DNA of 64,000 nt from Deltaproteobacteria bacterium (lineage in GTDB: Bacteria > Myxococcota_A > UBA9160 > UBA6930): NCBI GenBank assembly GCA_029261815.1, contig JAJDAQ010000069.1, positions 76,340 through 140,339 on the forward strand, in the 5' to 3' direction. Each line of letters begins with the position of its first letter. Within the stretch, counting starts at the first letter, position 1. Made by a program: the position numbers and the translations under genes. Of the stretch, positions 44,132 to 52,424 are shown piece after piece. The notes beneath the pieces were generated by a model that made no database searches, had not been told where the DNA came from, and saw only the letters and a list, made by a program, of their open reading frames with translations.

Positions 44132-45618
44132 CGCGCGGCGGTACGGACGGGCGGTGGATCCAGCCGGTCGAGCGCCGCCACACGGCAGACGCCACGCGGG
44201 CACAGTGCGGCCTTGAAGATCTCAGCCGCCATCTGGGACGCACTCATCCAGTAGAGGTCGCCTTGCACCGCGACGGTGGCCACGGCAATGCGCGGGTTCT
44301 CGGCAGGCGCGACGCCGATGAACCACTCGTAGCGTCCGTCCGGATCCTGGCCGTTGAGGCTGCCGGTCTTCCCGGCCACGGCGACACCTTGCAGGAGCGG
44401 GCGACCGTTGCGTGTGCGGAAGGCCCGGCGGGCGGTTCCGCGACGGGTGGTATCGACCAGCATCTCTCGGAGCTGGCCTGCGAGGGCCTCCGACAGGACC
44501 CGTTCGCCCAGCGCCGCTGGCCGCCCGGCCGACCCGATGCCCTTTGAGGCGATCCAGTGGGGCTCGACGCGGCGTCCGTGGGCCAATACGCCGGCCAGTT
44601 GCACCGCGTGCAACGGGGTGATCTGCAGTCCCGCCAGCCCGCTGCCAAGGCGGCCCAATGCAAGGGCATCGTCCTGAGGAACCTGGGCCTGACCGCTGCC
44701 GTGTCCGTGCGCCGGCACACGGAGCAAGCCGAAGCGATCGAATGCGGCCAACATGCCATCAGCGCCGACGCGGTCAACGGCCCACCGTGCGAAGCACTGG
44801 TTGTTCGAGGTGGCAAGCGCGCGGCGCAAGCTGGCCTCACGCCCGGTGGCCGGCGCACGAAGGTGGCGCCGATAGAGCTTGTAGGGGCTGCCGCTGTAGC
44901 GGCAGGTCTCTCGTGCGACGCCAGGCGCCCGTTCGAGCGTGGCCGCTGCGGTGACGACCTTGACCAGCGACGCAGCAGGGTAGACGCCTTGCGCGGGGAA
45001 GCGTTCGGGATCGGTCGAGGCGTAGGCGTGGAGCGCGCCGGTCTGGGCATCCATGACGAGCGCGTGACCGAGCTGAACGCGTCCGCGCTGGAGGACGCGC
45101 CAGACCGCGTCGGTCAGTTTCGGATCCAGTGTGTACTCGACTTCGGCGCGACTCCGACCATTTGCCCGGCTGGCGCTTCGCACGTAGCGACCGCCCCGGA
45201 TCTCGAGCGCCGCCAGTTCCTCGCGCGTGACCGGCGGAGCGAGCCAATCCGCGGGCGGCACCGCGGCGCGCTCCTGGATCGCGGCCGGCGGCTGGACGGT
45301 CGCCACCTCGGGCGGCGCCTCGACCGGAGAGGACACGACGATGCTCTCTTTCGGTGCGTCGGGGGCGGCGGATTCGGCGGGTTCGCGCTCGTCGGCGGGC
45401 GGCGGCGCGGCCGCGACGGCGGCTGGAATGAAGTAGCTCGGCGCCGGTACGGATGTCGCAGAGGTCGCGACCTGCGGCGAGGTCGGCGGGCCCGGCCAGA
45501 TCATGTAGCCGCCGACGAGTCCCGGGAGAAGCAGGGACGCAAGCGTCATACGCCCGCGAAGCGTCATCCGCGGGCGGGCCGCCCCGAGACGGATCCCCCC
45601 ACGCTGCGAACCGCGCAT
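44128..45618 (-). CDS. Penicillin-binding transpeptidase with long Pro/Ala-rich linker
   Basis: 496 residues. The N-terminus has one membrane helix (about 25-43). A Pro/Ala-rich low-complexity linker (about 44-125) leads to a transpeptidase domain (about 180-480) with all three serine-acyl-enzyme motifs: SLVK (S217-K220), SNN (271-273) and KTG (417-419). This would cross-link peptidoglycan or, less likely, act as a beta-lactamase-like sensor. No classical PBP dimerisation or glycosyltransferase domain is present, so it is smaller than PBP2/PBP3. ATG 45618 is preceded by GGGGAG. Confidence 0.88.
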   Translation of the reverse strand: MRGSQRGGIRLGAARPRMTLRGRMTLASLLLPGLVGGYMIWPGPPTSPQVATSATSVPAPSYFIPAAVAAAPPPADEREPAESAAPDAPKESIVVSSPVEAPPEVATVQPPAAIQERAAVPPADWLAPPVTREELAALEIRGGRYVRSASRANGRSRAEVEYTLDPKLTDAVWRVLQRGRVQLGHALVMDAQTGALHAYASTDPERFPAQGVYPAASLVKVVTAAATLERAPGVARETCRYSGSPYKLYRRHLRAPATGREASLRRALATSNNQCFARWAVDRVGADGMLAAFDRFGLLRVPAHGHGSGQAQVPQDDALALGRLGSGLAGLQITPLHAVQLAGVLAHGRRVEPHWIASKGIGSAGRPAALGERVLSEALAGQLREMLVDTTRRGTARRAFRTRNGRPLLQGVAVAGKTGSLNGQDPDGRYEWFIGVAPAENPRIAVATVAVQGDLYWMSASQMAAEIFKAALCPRGVCRVAALDRLDPPPVRTAAR

Positions 45619-45704
45619 CTTCACTCCCCGCTGCACCGAATGCCTCGTTGCATCGCGCGCGGGGGGACGCGCTCTCCGGGTGACGCTTGCGCGCCCCCGT
45701 GGCC

Positions 45705-46268
45705 TCAGACCGAAATCACCTTGGTCACTTCGGGAATGGCATCCCGAAGCCTTGCTTCGATACCGAATCGCAGCGTGGCCGTCGAGCTGGGACAACCGAC
45801 GCAGGCGCCTTGGAGCATCACCTCGACCACACCGTCGTGGAACCCGGCGAAGATGACGTCGCCGCCATCCATCGCGACGGCAGGTCGGACCTCCTGCTCA
45901 AGGACCTCTCGAATCCGGTCGACGACCTCGCCCTCTGGCAAAGCCGGCCCCGGCGTGAAATCGGGGCCCAGCCCCAGGTCGTCGGACGCCACGTGCGCTT
46001 TGATCGCTTCGACGACGCCGGCGGCGACATCGGCCCACTCGAGCTCATCGCGCTTGGTGACCGTGACGAAGCGAGAGGCGAGGAACACGCCGACGACGCC
46101 TTCAACGGCGAACAATCGCGCGGCGAGGGGCGAAATCTCGGCGCCCACCCGCTCTTGGAAGTTGGCCGTCTGCTGCGCATCGACCACTTCCTCGCTGAGC
46201 ACCCATTTGATGCTCTGGGGGTTGGGCGTACGTTCGGCGTGCATCCGGAATCCGAGGTCGAGGCTCAT
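45705..46268 (-). CDS. Nfu-type Fe-S cluster carrier
   Basis: 187 residues. An N-terminal Nfu_N domain (RTPNPQSIKWVLSEE, about 12) precedes a C-terminal NifU domain (about 110-187) with AMDGGDVIF and the cluster-binding GACVGCPSST (CxxC). It would carry a 4Fe-4S cluster to apo-proteins; the many Fe-S enzymes in this window (AOR, aldo/keto reductases, RlmD-like) are possible clients. ATG 46268 starts the Nfu_N region. Confidence 0.92.
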   Translation of the reverse strand: MSLDLGFRMHAERTPNPQSIKWVLSEEVVDAQQTANFQERVGAEISPLAARLFAVEGVVGVFLASRFVTVTKRDELEWADVAAGVVEAIKAHVASDDLGLGPDFTPGPALPEGEVVDRIREVLEQEVRPAVAMDGGDVIFAGFHDGVVEVMLQGACVGCPSSTATLRFGIEARLRDAIPEVTKVISV

Positions 46269-46350
46269 GTCGGAGAAGGTAGCCGATGCCCACGCGGGCG
46301 TGGCTGAACCCGGCTCACTCCCCGGAGCCATCCTGGTCGCCGCTGCCACT

Positions 46351-47106
46351 TCAACGGTCGAAGACCGCTGCGTCGAGACCTTCGAGTGTCGCGACCCCGA
46401 AGCCAGCCGCCCGGGCCTCGGCGAACTCACGTTCCCCGTTGTAACCCCATCCGGCGAGCAGGCAACGTGCTCCGAGCGCCGAGACGTCGTGGAGGTGGTT
46501 CACCTTGTCGTCGATGAAAGTCACTTCGGTCGGGTCGCACCCGGTCGCGCTCGCGATGGCCTCGATGTGAGCGCGCTTCGAAACCCCGGTCTCCTTGTCG
46601 TGCACCCACCCTTCCCCGAACAGATCGGCGATTCCGTAGCGCTCGAGGAGCGCATGAACGGAGCGCCGATCCTTGGCGGTGGCCACGGCGAGGCGCACAT
46701 CCGTCGAACGCTCTCGCAGCCACGCGCAGATCCCCGGGTACGGTTGGATGCGTGAGTACCACCCATCGGGCGCGGATTCGCTCCAGGCGTGACGCACCCG
46801 ATAGAAGCGTTTGTGAAAAGCCTTGAGGCGTGCACGATCAAGACCCGCATAGAATGCATCGTACGCGGCCTGGTCGGCCAACGGGACGTCGCGATCGATG
46901 GCCGCCAGCGCGACGCCGAAGTCCTCGGCCCGATTTCCGAGCGGCATGATCTCGAGGAAGCGCGCGAGGAGCGTGGCGTCTTCCTCGGCACCGGCCCCGA
47001 AACCGCTCTCGGGAAACTCCTCACGAAAAGTCCGAATCGCCACGACGAAGGCTTCGGGTGCCGAATCAGAGATCACGCCGTCGAAGTCGAGTGCGAGTGC
47101 CTTCAC
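46351..47106 (-). CDS. HAD-family hydrolase
   Basis: 251 residues from GTG 47106. The haloacid dehalogenase motif I is ALDFDGVISDS (nucleophile Asp), motif II is LAVATAKD, and motif IV is VTFIDDKVNHLHDV. A helical cap (about 15-125) suggests a small phosphorylated substrate. Phosphoglycolate-phosphatase-like enzymes share this layout; the real substrate is unknown. It is upstream of nfu with an 82-base gap. Confidence 0.88.
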   Translation of the reverse strand: MKALALDFDGVISDSAPEAFVVAIRTFREEFPESGFGAGAEEDATLLARFLEIMPLGNRAEDFGVALAAIDRDVPLADQAAYDAFYAGLDRARLKAFHKRFYRVRHAWSESAPDGWYSRIQPYPGICAWLRERSTDVRLAVATAKDRRSVHALLERYGIADLFGEGWVHDKETGVSKRAHIEAIASATGCDPTEVTFIDDKVNHLHDVSALGARCLLAGWGYNGEREFAEARAAGFGVATLEGLDAAVFDR

Positions 47107-47180
47107 GGCTGGGCAACGTAGCGGCCGCGCTTCTCGCCCGCACCGAGCGAAGCGATGGAACCGACTCTGTTAGGCCGCCG

Positions 47181-47726
47181 TCAGCCGCCCTCGCGCTGGC
47201 GTGTCGTCTCGCCACCCAGGTTCAAGACCTCGCCCGGGAAGGCGTCGACGAGGAACTGCACCACGTCTCGTACGGACACGATGAACGCGGGCTTGCCGCC
47301 GCCATCGACGACCGGGATATGCCGAAATCCGCCAACACTCATCACCTGCAGGGCCTCGGCGACCGATTGGGTCTCGAGCAGGCATTCGGGGTCACCCGTC
47401 ATGACATCGGCCAAAGGCAGGATCGCCGGGTTCTTGCCACCATCGACGATGCGGTTCAATACATCTCGTTCGGTAAAGATGCCGACGGTGCGCGAGCCCG
47501 CCGTGCCGTCTTCAGTCACGAGGACGGCACCACGATGCTCGGCCTGCATGACACGGACGGCATCCGTCACGGTGCTGCCGGTGCCAAGAACAATGGGTTT
47601 GCGAGCCCGGAGCATGGTGATGGGCTCGCGGAGCAAGCGTCCATCGAACGCACCGCGCCGGCCCCCTTCGTCGAAGTAGGCCTCATCTTTGTAGTCTTCG
47701 AGTTCGTCGGAGTAGCGGTCACTCAC
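47181..47726 (-). CDS. CBS-domain pair protein
   Basis: 181 residues made almost wholly of two CBS domains: about 40-100 (RKPIVLGTGSTVTDAVRVM, GIFTERDVLNRI) and about 105-170 (VMTGDPECLLETQSVAEALQVM, HIPVVDGGGKPAFIVSVRDVVQFLV). Such pairs bind AMP/ATP or SAM and regulate other proteins. The acidic N-terminus (SDRYSDELEDYKDEAYFDEG) has no known function. GTG 47726 follows GAGGAGGAT; no partner domain is present. Confidence 0.88.
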   Translation of the reverse strand: MSDRYSDELEDYKDEAYFDEGGRRGAFDGRLLREPITMLRARKPIVLGTGSTVTDAVRVMQAEHRGAVLVTEDGTAGSRTVGIFTERDVLNRIVDGGKNPAILPLADVMTGDPECLLETQSVAEALQVMSVGGFRHIPVVDGGGKPAFIVSVRDVVQFLVDAFPGEVLNLGGETTRQREGG

Positions 47727-47815
47727 GGCGGATCCTCCTCGGGGAATTCGTGAGTATACCCTGAGCCGGCCCCGAGTTGGGCAGCCCTGATGGGCCGATC
47801 GAAGACCCTGGGGGC

Positions 47816-48511
47816 CTAGCCCCGGGGGCGACGCCGCAGCGTGACCAGCGGTGCCCCGTGGGCGGTCCCCAGCACGTCCTGAAGTCGCGCCAACAGCGCA
47901 TGGACGTCCGAGTGAAACTCGTCGGGCCGCATCGCGCGCGCCACACGCCCGACGGGAACCGGACGCCCCAGCGCGGCGGCCAATGGCCCGCGGGGACCCA
48001 GAAGGCGCTTGGCATGCACCGACTGGTGGAGCCCCTCGTCCAGCGGGTCTGGAAATTCGCCCCGCAGGAACCGGACCAGATCCCCGTCGTGGTCCTGTCG
48101 GCGCAAGGCTCGCCGGATTGCACCGGGAACAAGCAGATAGCTCTCGATGTGACGGCGCCCCCATGTGAATACCTCGAGGCCCGGCGTGGCCTCGGGAATC
48201 TCTTCGGGGGCCGCGTCACGGTCCAGGATGCACAGGGCCCGCGTCTTCTCGTCCGCCTCGCGGGCCGCGCGCAATTGGTCGCGCGCGCGTGCCGGCTGGC
48301 GGCCTCCAAGGATTCGCGTGGCCGCGCGCACCTGCCGCTCGAAGCGCGGCGATACCGATCGCGCCCAACCTTCGAGGATCGCGCGGTCGCCGGGCCCCTC
48401 TACGAACACGAGCCCGTTGGAGCGGCGATCGGGCGGGGCCCGGCGCCCCGCTTGCGGGTCGGGTCGGCCGGTCGACCGCGACTTCGGCGGGCGCTTCAAT
48501 GAGAACTCCAC
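47816..48511 (-). CDS. Stand-alone TOPRIM-domain protein of unknown function
   Basis: 231 residues. The central region carries the TOPRIM pattern: Glu in VFVEGPGDRAILEGW (about 36), an Asp pair in ALCILDRDA (about 94-98) and a WGRRHIESYLLVP segment as in OLD-family nucleases. No ATPase domain is attached or adjacent. OLD-like TOPRIM proteins cut or nick nucleic acid and some belong to defence systems, but this context (CBS protein and response regulator) is not a known defence pair. Arg-rich ends suggest nucleic-acid binding. GTG 48511 start has no strong ribosome site. Confidence 0.6.
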   Translation of the reverse strand: MEFSLKRPPKSRSTGRPDPQAGRRAPPDRRSNGLVFVEGPGDRAILEGWARSVSPRFERQVRAATRILGGRQPARARDQLRAAREADEKTRALCILDRDAAPEEIPEATPGLEVFTWGRRHIESYLLVPGAIRRALRRQDHDGDLVRFLRGEFPDPLDEGLHQSVHAKRLLGPRGPLAAALGRPVPVGRVARAMRPDEFHSDVHALLARLQDVLGTAHGAPLVTLRRRPRG

Positions 48512-48695
48512 TTGCTAGGTGAAAACCCTAGATCGGAACAGCGTCCCTCGATGCTATCTCGTGTCAGGATCGGCGCCACCGGATCCGCGACTGGGAGTAA
48601 CACACCAGCCACGGAGTCAGACAGAACCCTTAGGATCCTGTAGCGTCCATTCTGTGCCGGTTTCAGATCACACTGAAGCCACCGGAGACCAACGC
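48512..48695. promoter_or_regulatory. Divergent intergenic region upstream of the response regulator
   Basis: 184 bases between the TOPRIM gene (leftward) and the regulator gene (rightward). I see no strong palindrome. An open frame into this region from the regulator has no family similarity and is treated as non-coding. Confidence 0.35.
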
Positions 48696-49337
48696 ATGAT
48701 CCAAGCAGTGATTGGCGACGACCATGCGGTCGTTCGAGAGGGAATCCGCCGGATTCTGGAGGCCGAGAGTGACATCGAGGTCTGCGGCGAGGCCTCTGAC
48801 GGCCGCGAGGTGCTTGACCAGGTCAACACCCATTCGCCCGATGTCGTGATCCTGGACATCACCATGCCTCGCCTCGGCGGTCTCGAAACCCTCGAGCGCA
48901 TTCGTGGCAAGCATCCGGCGACCAAGGTCGTGCTGCTTTCTGTCCACAGCGACGGCCCGTTCGTCCAAAGTGCAGTCACGTTAGGCGCGGATGGTTATGT
49001 CTTGAAGAACGGCCGAGTCGGCGAGGTCGTCACGGCCGTGCGCGCTGTGGTCAAGGGCGGCAACTACTTCAGCCCCGCGGTCGCCAAGGAGATCGTGGCT
49101 GCTCTGCGATCACCCGAACGTGCGGTCGCGGAGCCCTTTGCCCTTCTCTCGAATCGGGAGCGCGAAGTTCTGCAGCTCATCGCCGAAGGTTTTTCGGCGA
49201 AGGAGATCGCCAGCGATCTCGGCATTAGCCCGAAGACCGTCGAGGCGCACCGCACGAGCGTGATGCGCAAGCTCGGCGCAAGGAAAGCGACCGAACTCGT
49301 CCGATATGCCCTGCGCCACGGCCTGATCGAGCCGTAG
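48696..49337 (+). CDS. NarL/LuxR-type response regulator
   Basis: 213 residues. The receiver domain has the acidic pair D8-D9, the phospho-acceptor D54 (VVILDITMPRL) and conserved K104 (YVLKNG). The C-terminal LuxR-type helix-turn-helix (about 145-205) shows LSNREREVLQLIAEG and IASDLGISPKTVEAHR. It would bind DNA when phosphorylated; no histidine kinase is adjacent, so it is an orphan regulator. ATG 48696 was chosen because it begins the receiver domain. Confidence 0.92.
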   Translation: MIQAVIGDDHAVVREGIRRILEAESDIEVCGEASDGREVLDQVNTHSPDVVILDITMPRLGGLETLERIRGKHPATKVVLLSVHSDGPFVQSAVTLGADGYVLKNGRVGEVVTAVRAVVKGGNYFSPAVAKEIVAALRSPERAVAEPFALLSNREREVLQLIAEGFSAKEIASDLGISPKTVEAHRTSVMRKLGARKATELVRYALRHGLIEP

Positions 49338-49344
49338 TCGCGGC

Positions 49345-50514
49345 CTAGCTTCGTTCGGCCCCGGTGCGATCCAGCACCGCGATCGCCTCGACATGGGACG
49401 TCTGCGGAAACAGGTCGAACGCGCGAAGGCTCTGCACCGCGTAGCCGAGCCCAACGAACTTCTTGGCGTCGCGCGCGTGGGTCGCAGGGTCGCAGGACAC
49501 GTAGACGACGCGACGCGGGGCCAACGCGGCGATGCGCTCGACCGCGGCTCCTTCGAGGCCCTTTCGCGGCGGGTCCAGCACGACGACATCTGGCGCGAAG
49601 TCGGTGAGGCGTGGACTCGAGAGCGATCGTTCCGCGACCCCGGTCACCACGTCGACGTTCTCCCGGCCTGCGCGCGCGAGATTCCGAACCAGGTCTTTTG
49701 TGGCGCGACCTTGAGCCTCAACCACGAGGACCTCGTCGAAACGTTCAGCGAGGCCGATCGTGAAGTAGCCGGAGCCCGCGAAGAGTTCCATCGCGCGCGA
49801 ACCCCGGCCCGCCGCCTCGTGGACCGCTGTCGCGAGCGCGGTGCGAAGCAGCGCGTTGGCCTGGAAGAAGACGCCGGGGGAGATCTCGATCTCATGATCG
49901 GCGGCGCGGATCGAGATCGATGATCCCGCGCTGGCATCTCCGGTCACACAGACACCGCCGTCCTCGCCGGCCGCCAGCGTGAGTTCCCCGTTGCCGTCCG
50001 GAGGATTCGCGGACAGCCGCGCGAGCTCCTGGTCCAGCGCAGGAACCAGGACGGGACACGCTGACGCGGGACAGAGCGTGTGGGATCCGGTTTGGCGAAA
50101 ACCGATGACACCGTCCCGAAAGCCGACGCGAGCGCGGCTTCGGTAGCCGAAGGGATCGGGAGAGGGCGTGCATTCGACGGGTTCGGAAAGCTCGATTCCA
50201 GCGACCCGTGCGAACGTCTCGGCGACGCGCTCCGCCTTCGCCTGACATTGCGTCGGATAGTCAAGATGTTGCCAGGTGCAACCGCCGCAAGTTCCCACGA
50301 GCGAGCAGCGCGGCGCCACACGGCCGGGGCCCGCCGTCACGAGATCGATGACCTCGGCCCGCAGGAAACGCTTCTGCTCTTCGATGATACGGACGTCGAC
50401 GTGGTCACCCGGGGCCGTCGCAGGCACGAAGACCACCCGGCCGTCGGGTGCGTGCCCCACACCTTCGCCCCCGGAAGCGAGACGCTCGATCTCGAGCCGA
50501 AACTCGACGGTCAC
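49345..50514 (-). CDS. rlmD: RNA uracil-5-methyltransferase with 4Fe-4S cluster (RlmD/RumA-like)
   Basis: 389 residues from GTG 50514. An N-terminal TRAM domain (about 1-60) is followed by the Fe-S cysteines C70, C76, C79 (CGGCTWQHL) and a later Cys in HTLCPASACP. The SAM-dependent domain has ELFAGSGYFTIGLA, VVLDPPRKGL and the catalytic-Cys motif VSCDPATHARD. It methylates a uridine in rRNA or tRNA. The exact target site is not certain from sequence. GTG overlaps the MoeA-PBP stop (GTGA), so it ends the molybdopterin operon. Confidence 0.9.
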   Translation of the reverse strand: MTVEFRLEIERLASGGEGVGHAPDGRVVFVPATAPGDHVDVRIIEEQKRFLRAEVIDLVTAGPGRVAPRCSLVGTCGGCTWQHLDYPTQCQAKAERVAETFARVAGIELSEPVECTPSPDPFGYRSRARVGFRDGVIGFRQTGSHTLCPASACPVLVPALDQELARLSANPPDGNGELTLAAGEDGGVCVTGDASAGSSISIRAADHEIEISPGVFFQANALLRTALATAVHEAAGRGSRAMELFAGSGYFTIGLAERFDEVLVVEAQGRATKDLVRNLARAGRENVDVVTGVAERSLSSPRLTDFAPDVVVLDPPRKGLEGAAVERIAALAPRRVVYVSCDPATHARDAKKFVGLGYAVQSLRAFDLFPQTSHVEAIAVLDRTGAERS

Positions 50515-52424
50515 GAAGCCGGGTCCTCAGTCACAGGATCCCGAAACCCCTGTCGACGCAGCCGTTCGCGCACGGGATGGTCGAGTTCCAGCATCCGCCG
50601 TAGCGCCACCACGGCGGGTCGGTCCCAGCGGCCCTCGGGAACCGCGAAGTCGTAGTGTTCGTCGCGCAGCGGACGGAACCGGAGCCCCTTCTCGTTTGCC
50701 ACGGTCTCGATCGTGACACCCCAATCCGCTCGTTTCTGCGCCACCGCGGCGGCGACCGCGTAGTGCGACCGCGGTTCGTAGGCAAAGCCCGGAGGGCGGC
50801 GATTCCCGAGCAATCCATCGATCAGGATGCGTGTCCCGGCGCCGCGGTTCCGGTTGACCATTCGAAGCGCTTCGTCTGCCACGAGTGCTTCGACATCGCG
50901 TGTCTCATCCGTCCGGGTGACGACGCCCTGCATCCGCCGATAGCCCGGCAGGAGGCGCAGCCCGTCGGACAGGAAGGGGCTGTTGTAACGATCCGAGGCG
51001 GCATCGAGCAGATGCATCGGTGCGACATCGCACTCTCCACGAAGCGCCGCCTGCAGCCCTCCCTGGCTCCCGACAGCGACCACCTTCACTCGGAAACCCT
51101 CGCGAGCGAGCGCCGAGGCGAGCGTGTCGAGCCCAGCGCAGTGGCTCCCGATCACGACCAGGTCAGCCACCGCGGTAGTCTGGCCGATTCGCGTGACTTC
51201 GACCGCGGCGTCCGCATCGACCTGCTCGGTATTCCGACCGATGCGCACGAAGCCGTCGGCACGCGAGAACGACGTCACCGAACCACTGCCCTTGCCCATG
51301 GGCCAAGCAGCGAGCGCGCCATCCTCCCGTTCGACGAGCCCGACGAGCAGGTACTCCAGACGGCCTCGCTCCGATTGCAGGCCCACCGCGAGCCGCGCCG
51401 GAACGACCTCGCGTTGTTCGGCCGCCAATCCGGCCATGCTGCGCAGGAGCGGGGCAACGAATTCGTGGAACGTGAATACGGCCGACGTCGGGAACCCGGG
51501 CAAAATGACCACGGGCTTCGTTCCCTGTGATGCGAGGCAGATGGGCTTGCCGGGCTTGAGCGCCACGCCATGGACCACGATGCCGGGCTCGAGGTCGGCG
51601 ACCACGCGCGCGTTCAGGTCGCCCTCCCCCTTCGACGTGCCGCCCGACAACAACACGACGTCGGCTTCTTCCAGTGCTCGATCCAGCGCTGTCCGGAGTG
51701 CCGTCTCGTCGTCCCGAAAGGCGCCCATGAACCGTGGCTCGCAGCCCAGCTCCAGGACCGCGTCCGCCAGGATCCGGCCGTTGCTGTCGAAGACGAGGCC
51801 GGGCCGCATCGCTTCGCCCGGTTGCACGATCTCATCACCGGTCGACAGGATGGCGACGACGGGGCGGCAGACAACCGGGATACGCTCGCACCCGATCGCG
51901 GCGAGCACACCGGTTTCCCGAGACGTCAGCCGCGTTCCCGAAAACAAGACGGTCTCGCCCTGGCCCATGTCGGTTCCCGCGAACGACACGGCCCCGCCGG
52001 GAACGCGCGCATGGCGCACGATCAAGCGGCCGTCATCGGCGATGTCCGTGTGCTCGACCGGCACGACGGCGTCTGCTCCCCGCGGAAGCATTCCGCCGGT
52101 CGCGATCGTCGTCGCGGTGCCCGTGGCAACTTCTTGCTGCGGCGCGATTCCCGTCGGGATCGTCTCGCTGTTCAAAGCGAGGTAGACGGGTTCTTCTTCG
52201 GAGGCGCCGTAGGTGTCGGCTGCGCGAACGGCAAAGCCATCCATGTTCGAACGATCGAAGCCTGGCACATCGACTTCACTCCGGATGTCGTCGGCGAGCA
52301 CCCGCCCGTGAGAATCCGCGAGCGGCACCTGCTCGACCCCGGTCGGCGAAGCATCGACGACAGCGCGCCAACGTCTCTCTGCTTCGTCTCGATCCAGGAC
52401 TTCGAGAAATTGCTGTTGCTTCAT
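50511..52424 (-). CDS. MoeA fused to a PBP-like (substrate-binding) domain
   Basis: 637 residues. The MoeA part (about 1-400) has SNMDGFAVRAADT, IATGGMLPRGADAVVPVEHT, LSTGDEIV, LSGGTSKGEGD and KPGKPICLA; PGFPTSAVFTFHEF replaces the usual PGNPVS. The C-terminal part (about 412-630) is a PBP-like domain (VVIGSHCAGLDTLASAL, NRNRGAGTRILIDGLL) related to the molybdate-type binding domain found after MoeA in archaea and many bacteria. MoeA inserts the metal into adenylylated molybdopterin. ATG 52424 overlaps the preceding moeA stop by 4 bases. Confidence 0.9.
   Translation of the reverse strand: MKQQQFLEVLDRDEAERRWRAVVDASPTGVEQVPLADSHGRVLADDIRSEVDVPGFDRSNMDGFAVRAADTYGASEEEPVYLALNSETIPTGIAPQQEVATGTATTIATGGMLPRGADAVVPVEHTDIADDGRLIVRHARVPGGAVSFAGTDMGQGETVLFSGTRLTSRETGVLAAIGCERIPVVCRPVVAILSTGDEIVQPGEAMRPGLVFDSNGRILADAVLELGCEPRFMGAFRDDETALRTALDRALEEADVVLLSGGTSKGEGDLNARVVADLEPGIVVHGVALKPGKPICLASQGTKPVVILPGFPTSAVFTFHEFVAPLLRSMAGLAAEQREVVPARLAVGLQSERGRLEYLLVGLVEREDGALAAWPMGKGSGSVTSFSRADGFVRIGRNTEQVDADAAVEVTRIGQTTAVADLVVIGSHCAGLDTLASALAREGFRVKVVAVGSQGGLQAALRGECDVAPMHLLDAASDRYNSPFLSDGLRLLPGYRRMQGVVTRTDETRDVEALVADEALRMVNRNRGAGTRILIDGLLGNRRPPGFAYEPRSHYAVAAAVAQKRADWGVTIETVANEKGLRFRPLRDEHYDFAVPEGRWDRPAVVALRRMLELDHPVRERLRRQGFRDPVTEDPAS

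Noticed and set aside
44557-46755. Plus-strand open frame of about 730 codons over the transpeptidase and nfu genes
   Set aside because: It spans two unrelated well-supported genes on the other strand and has no recognisable domain.
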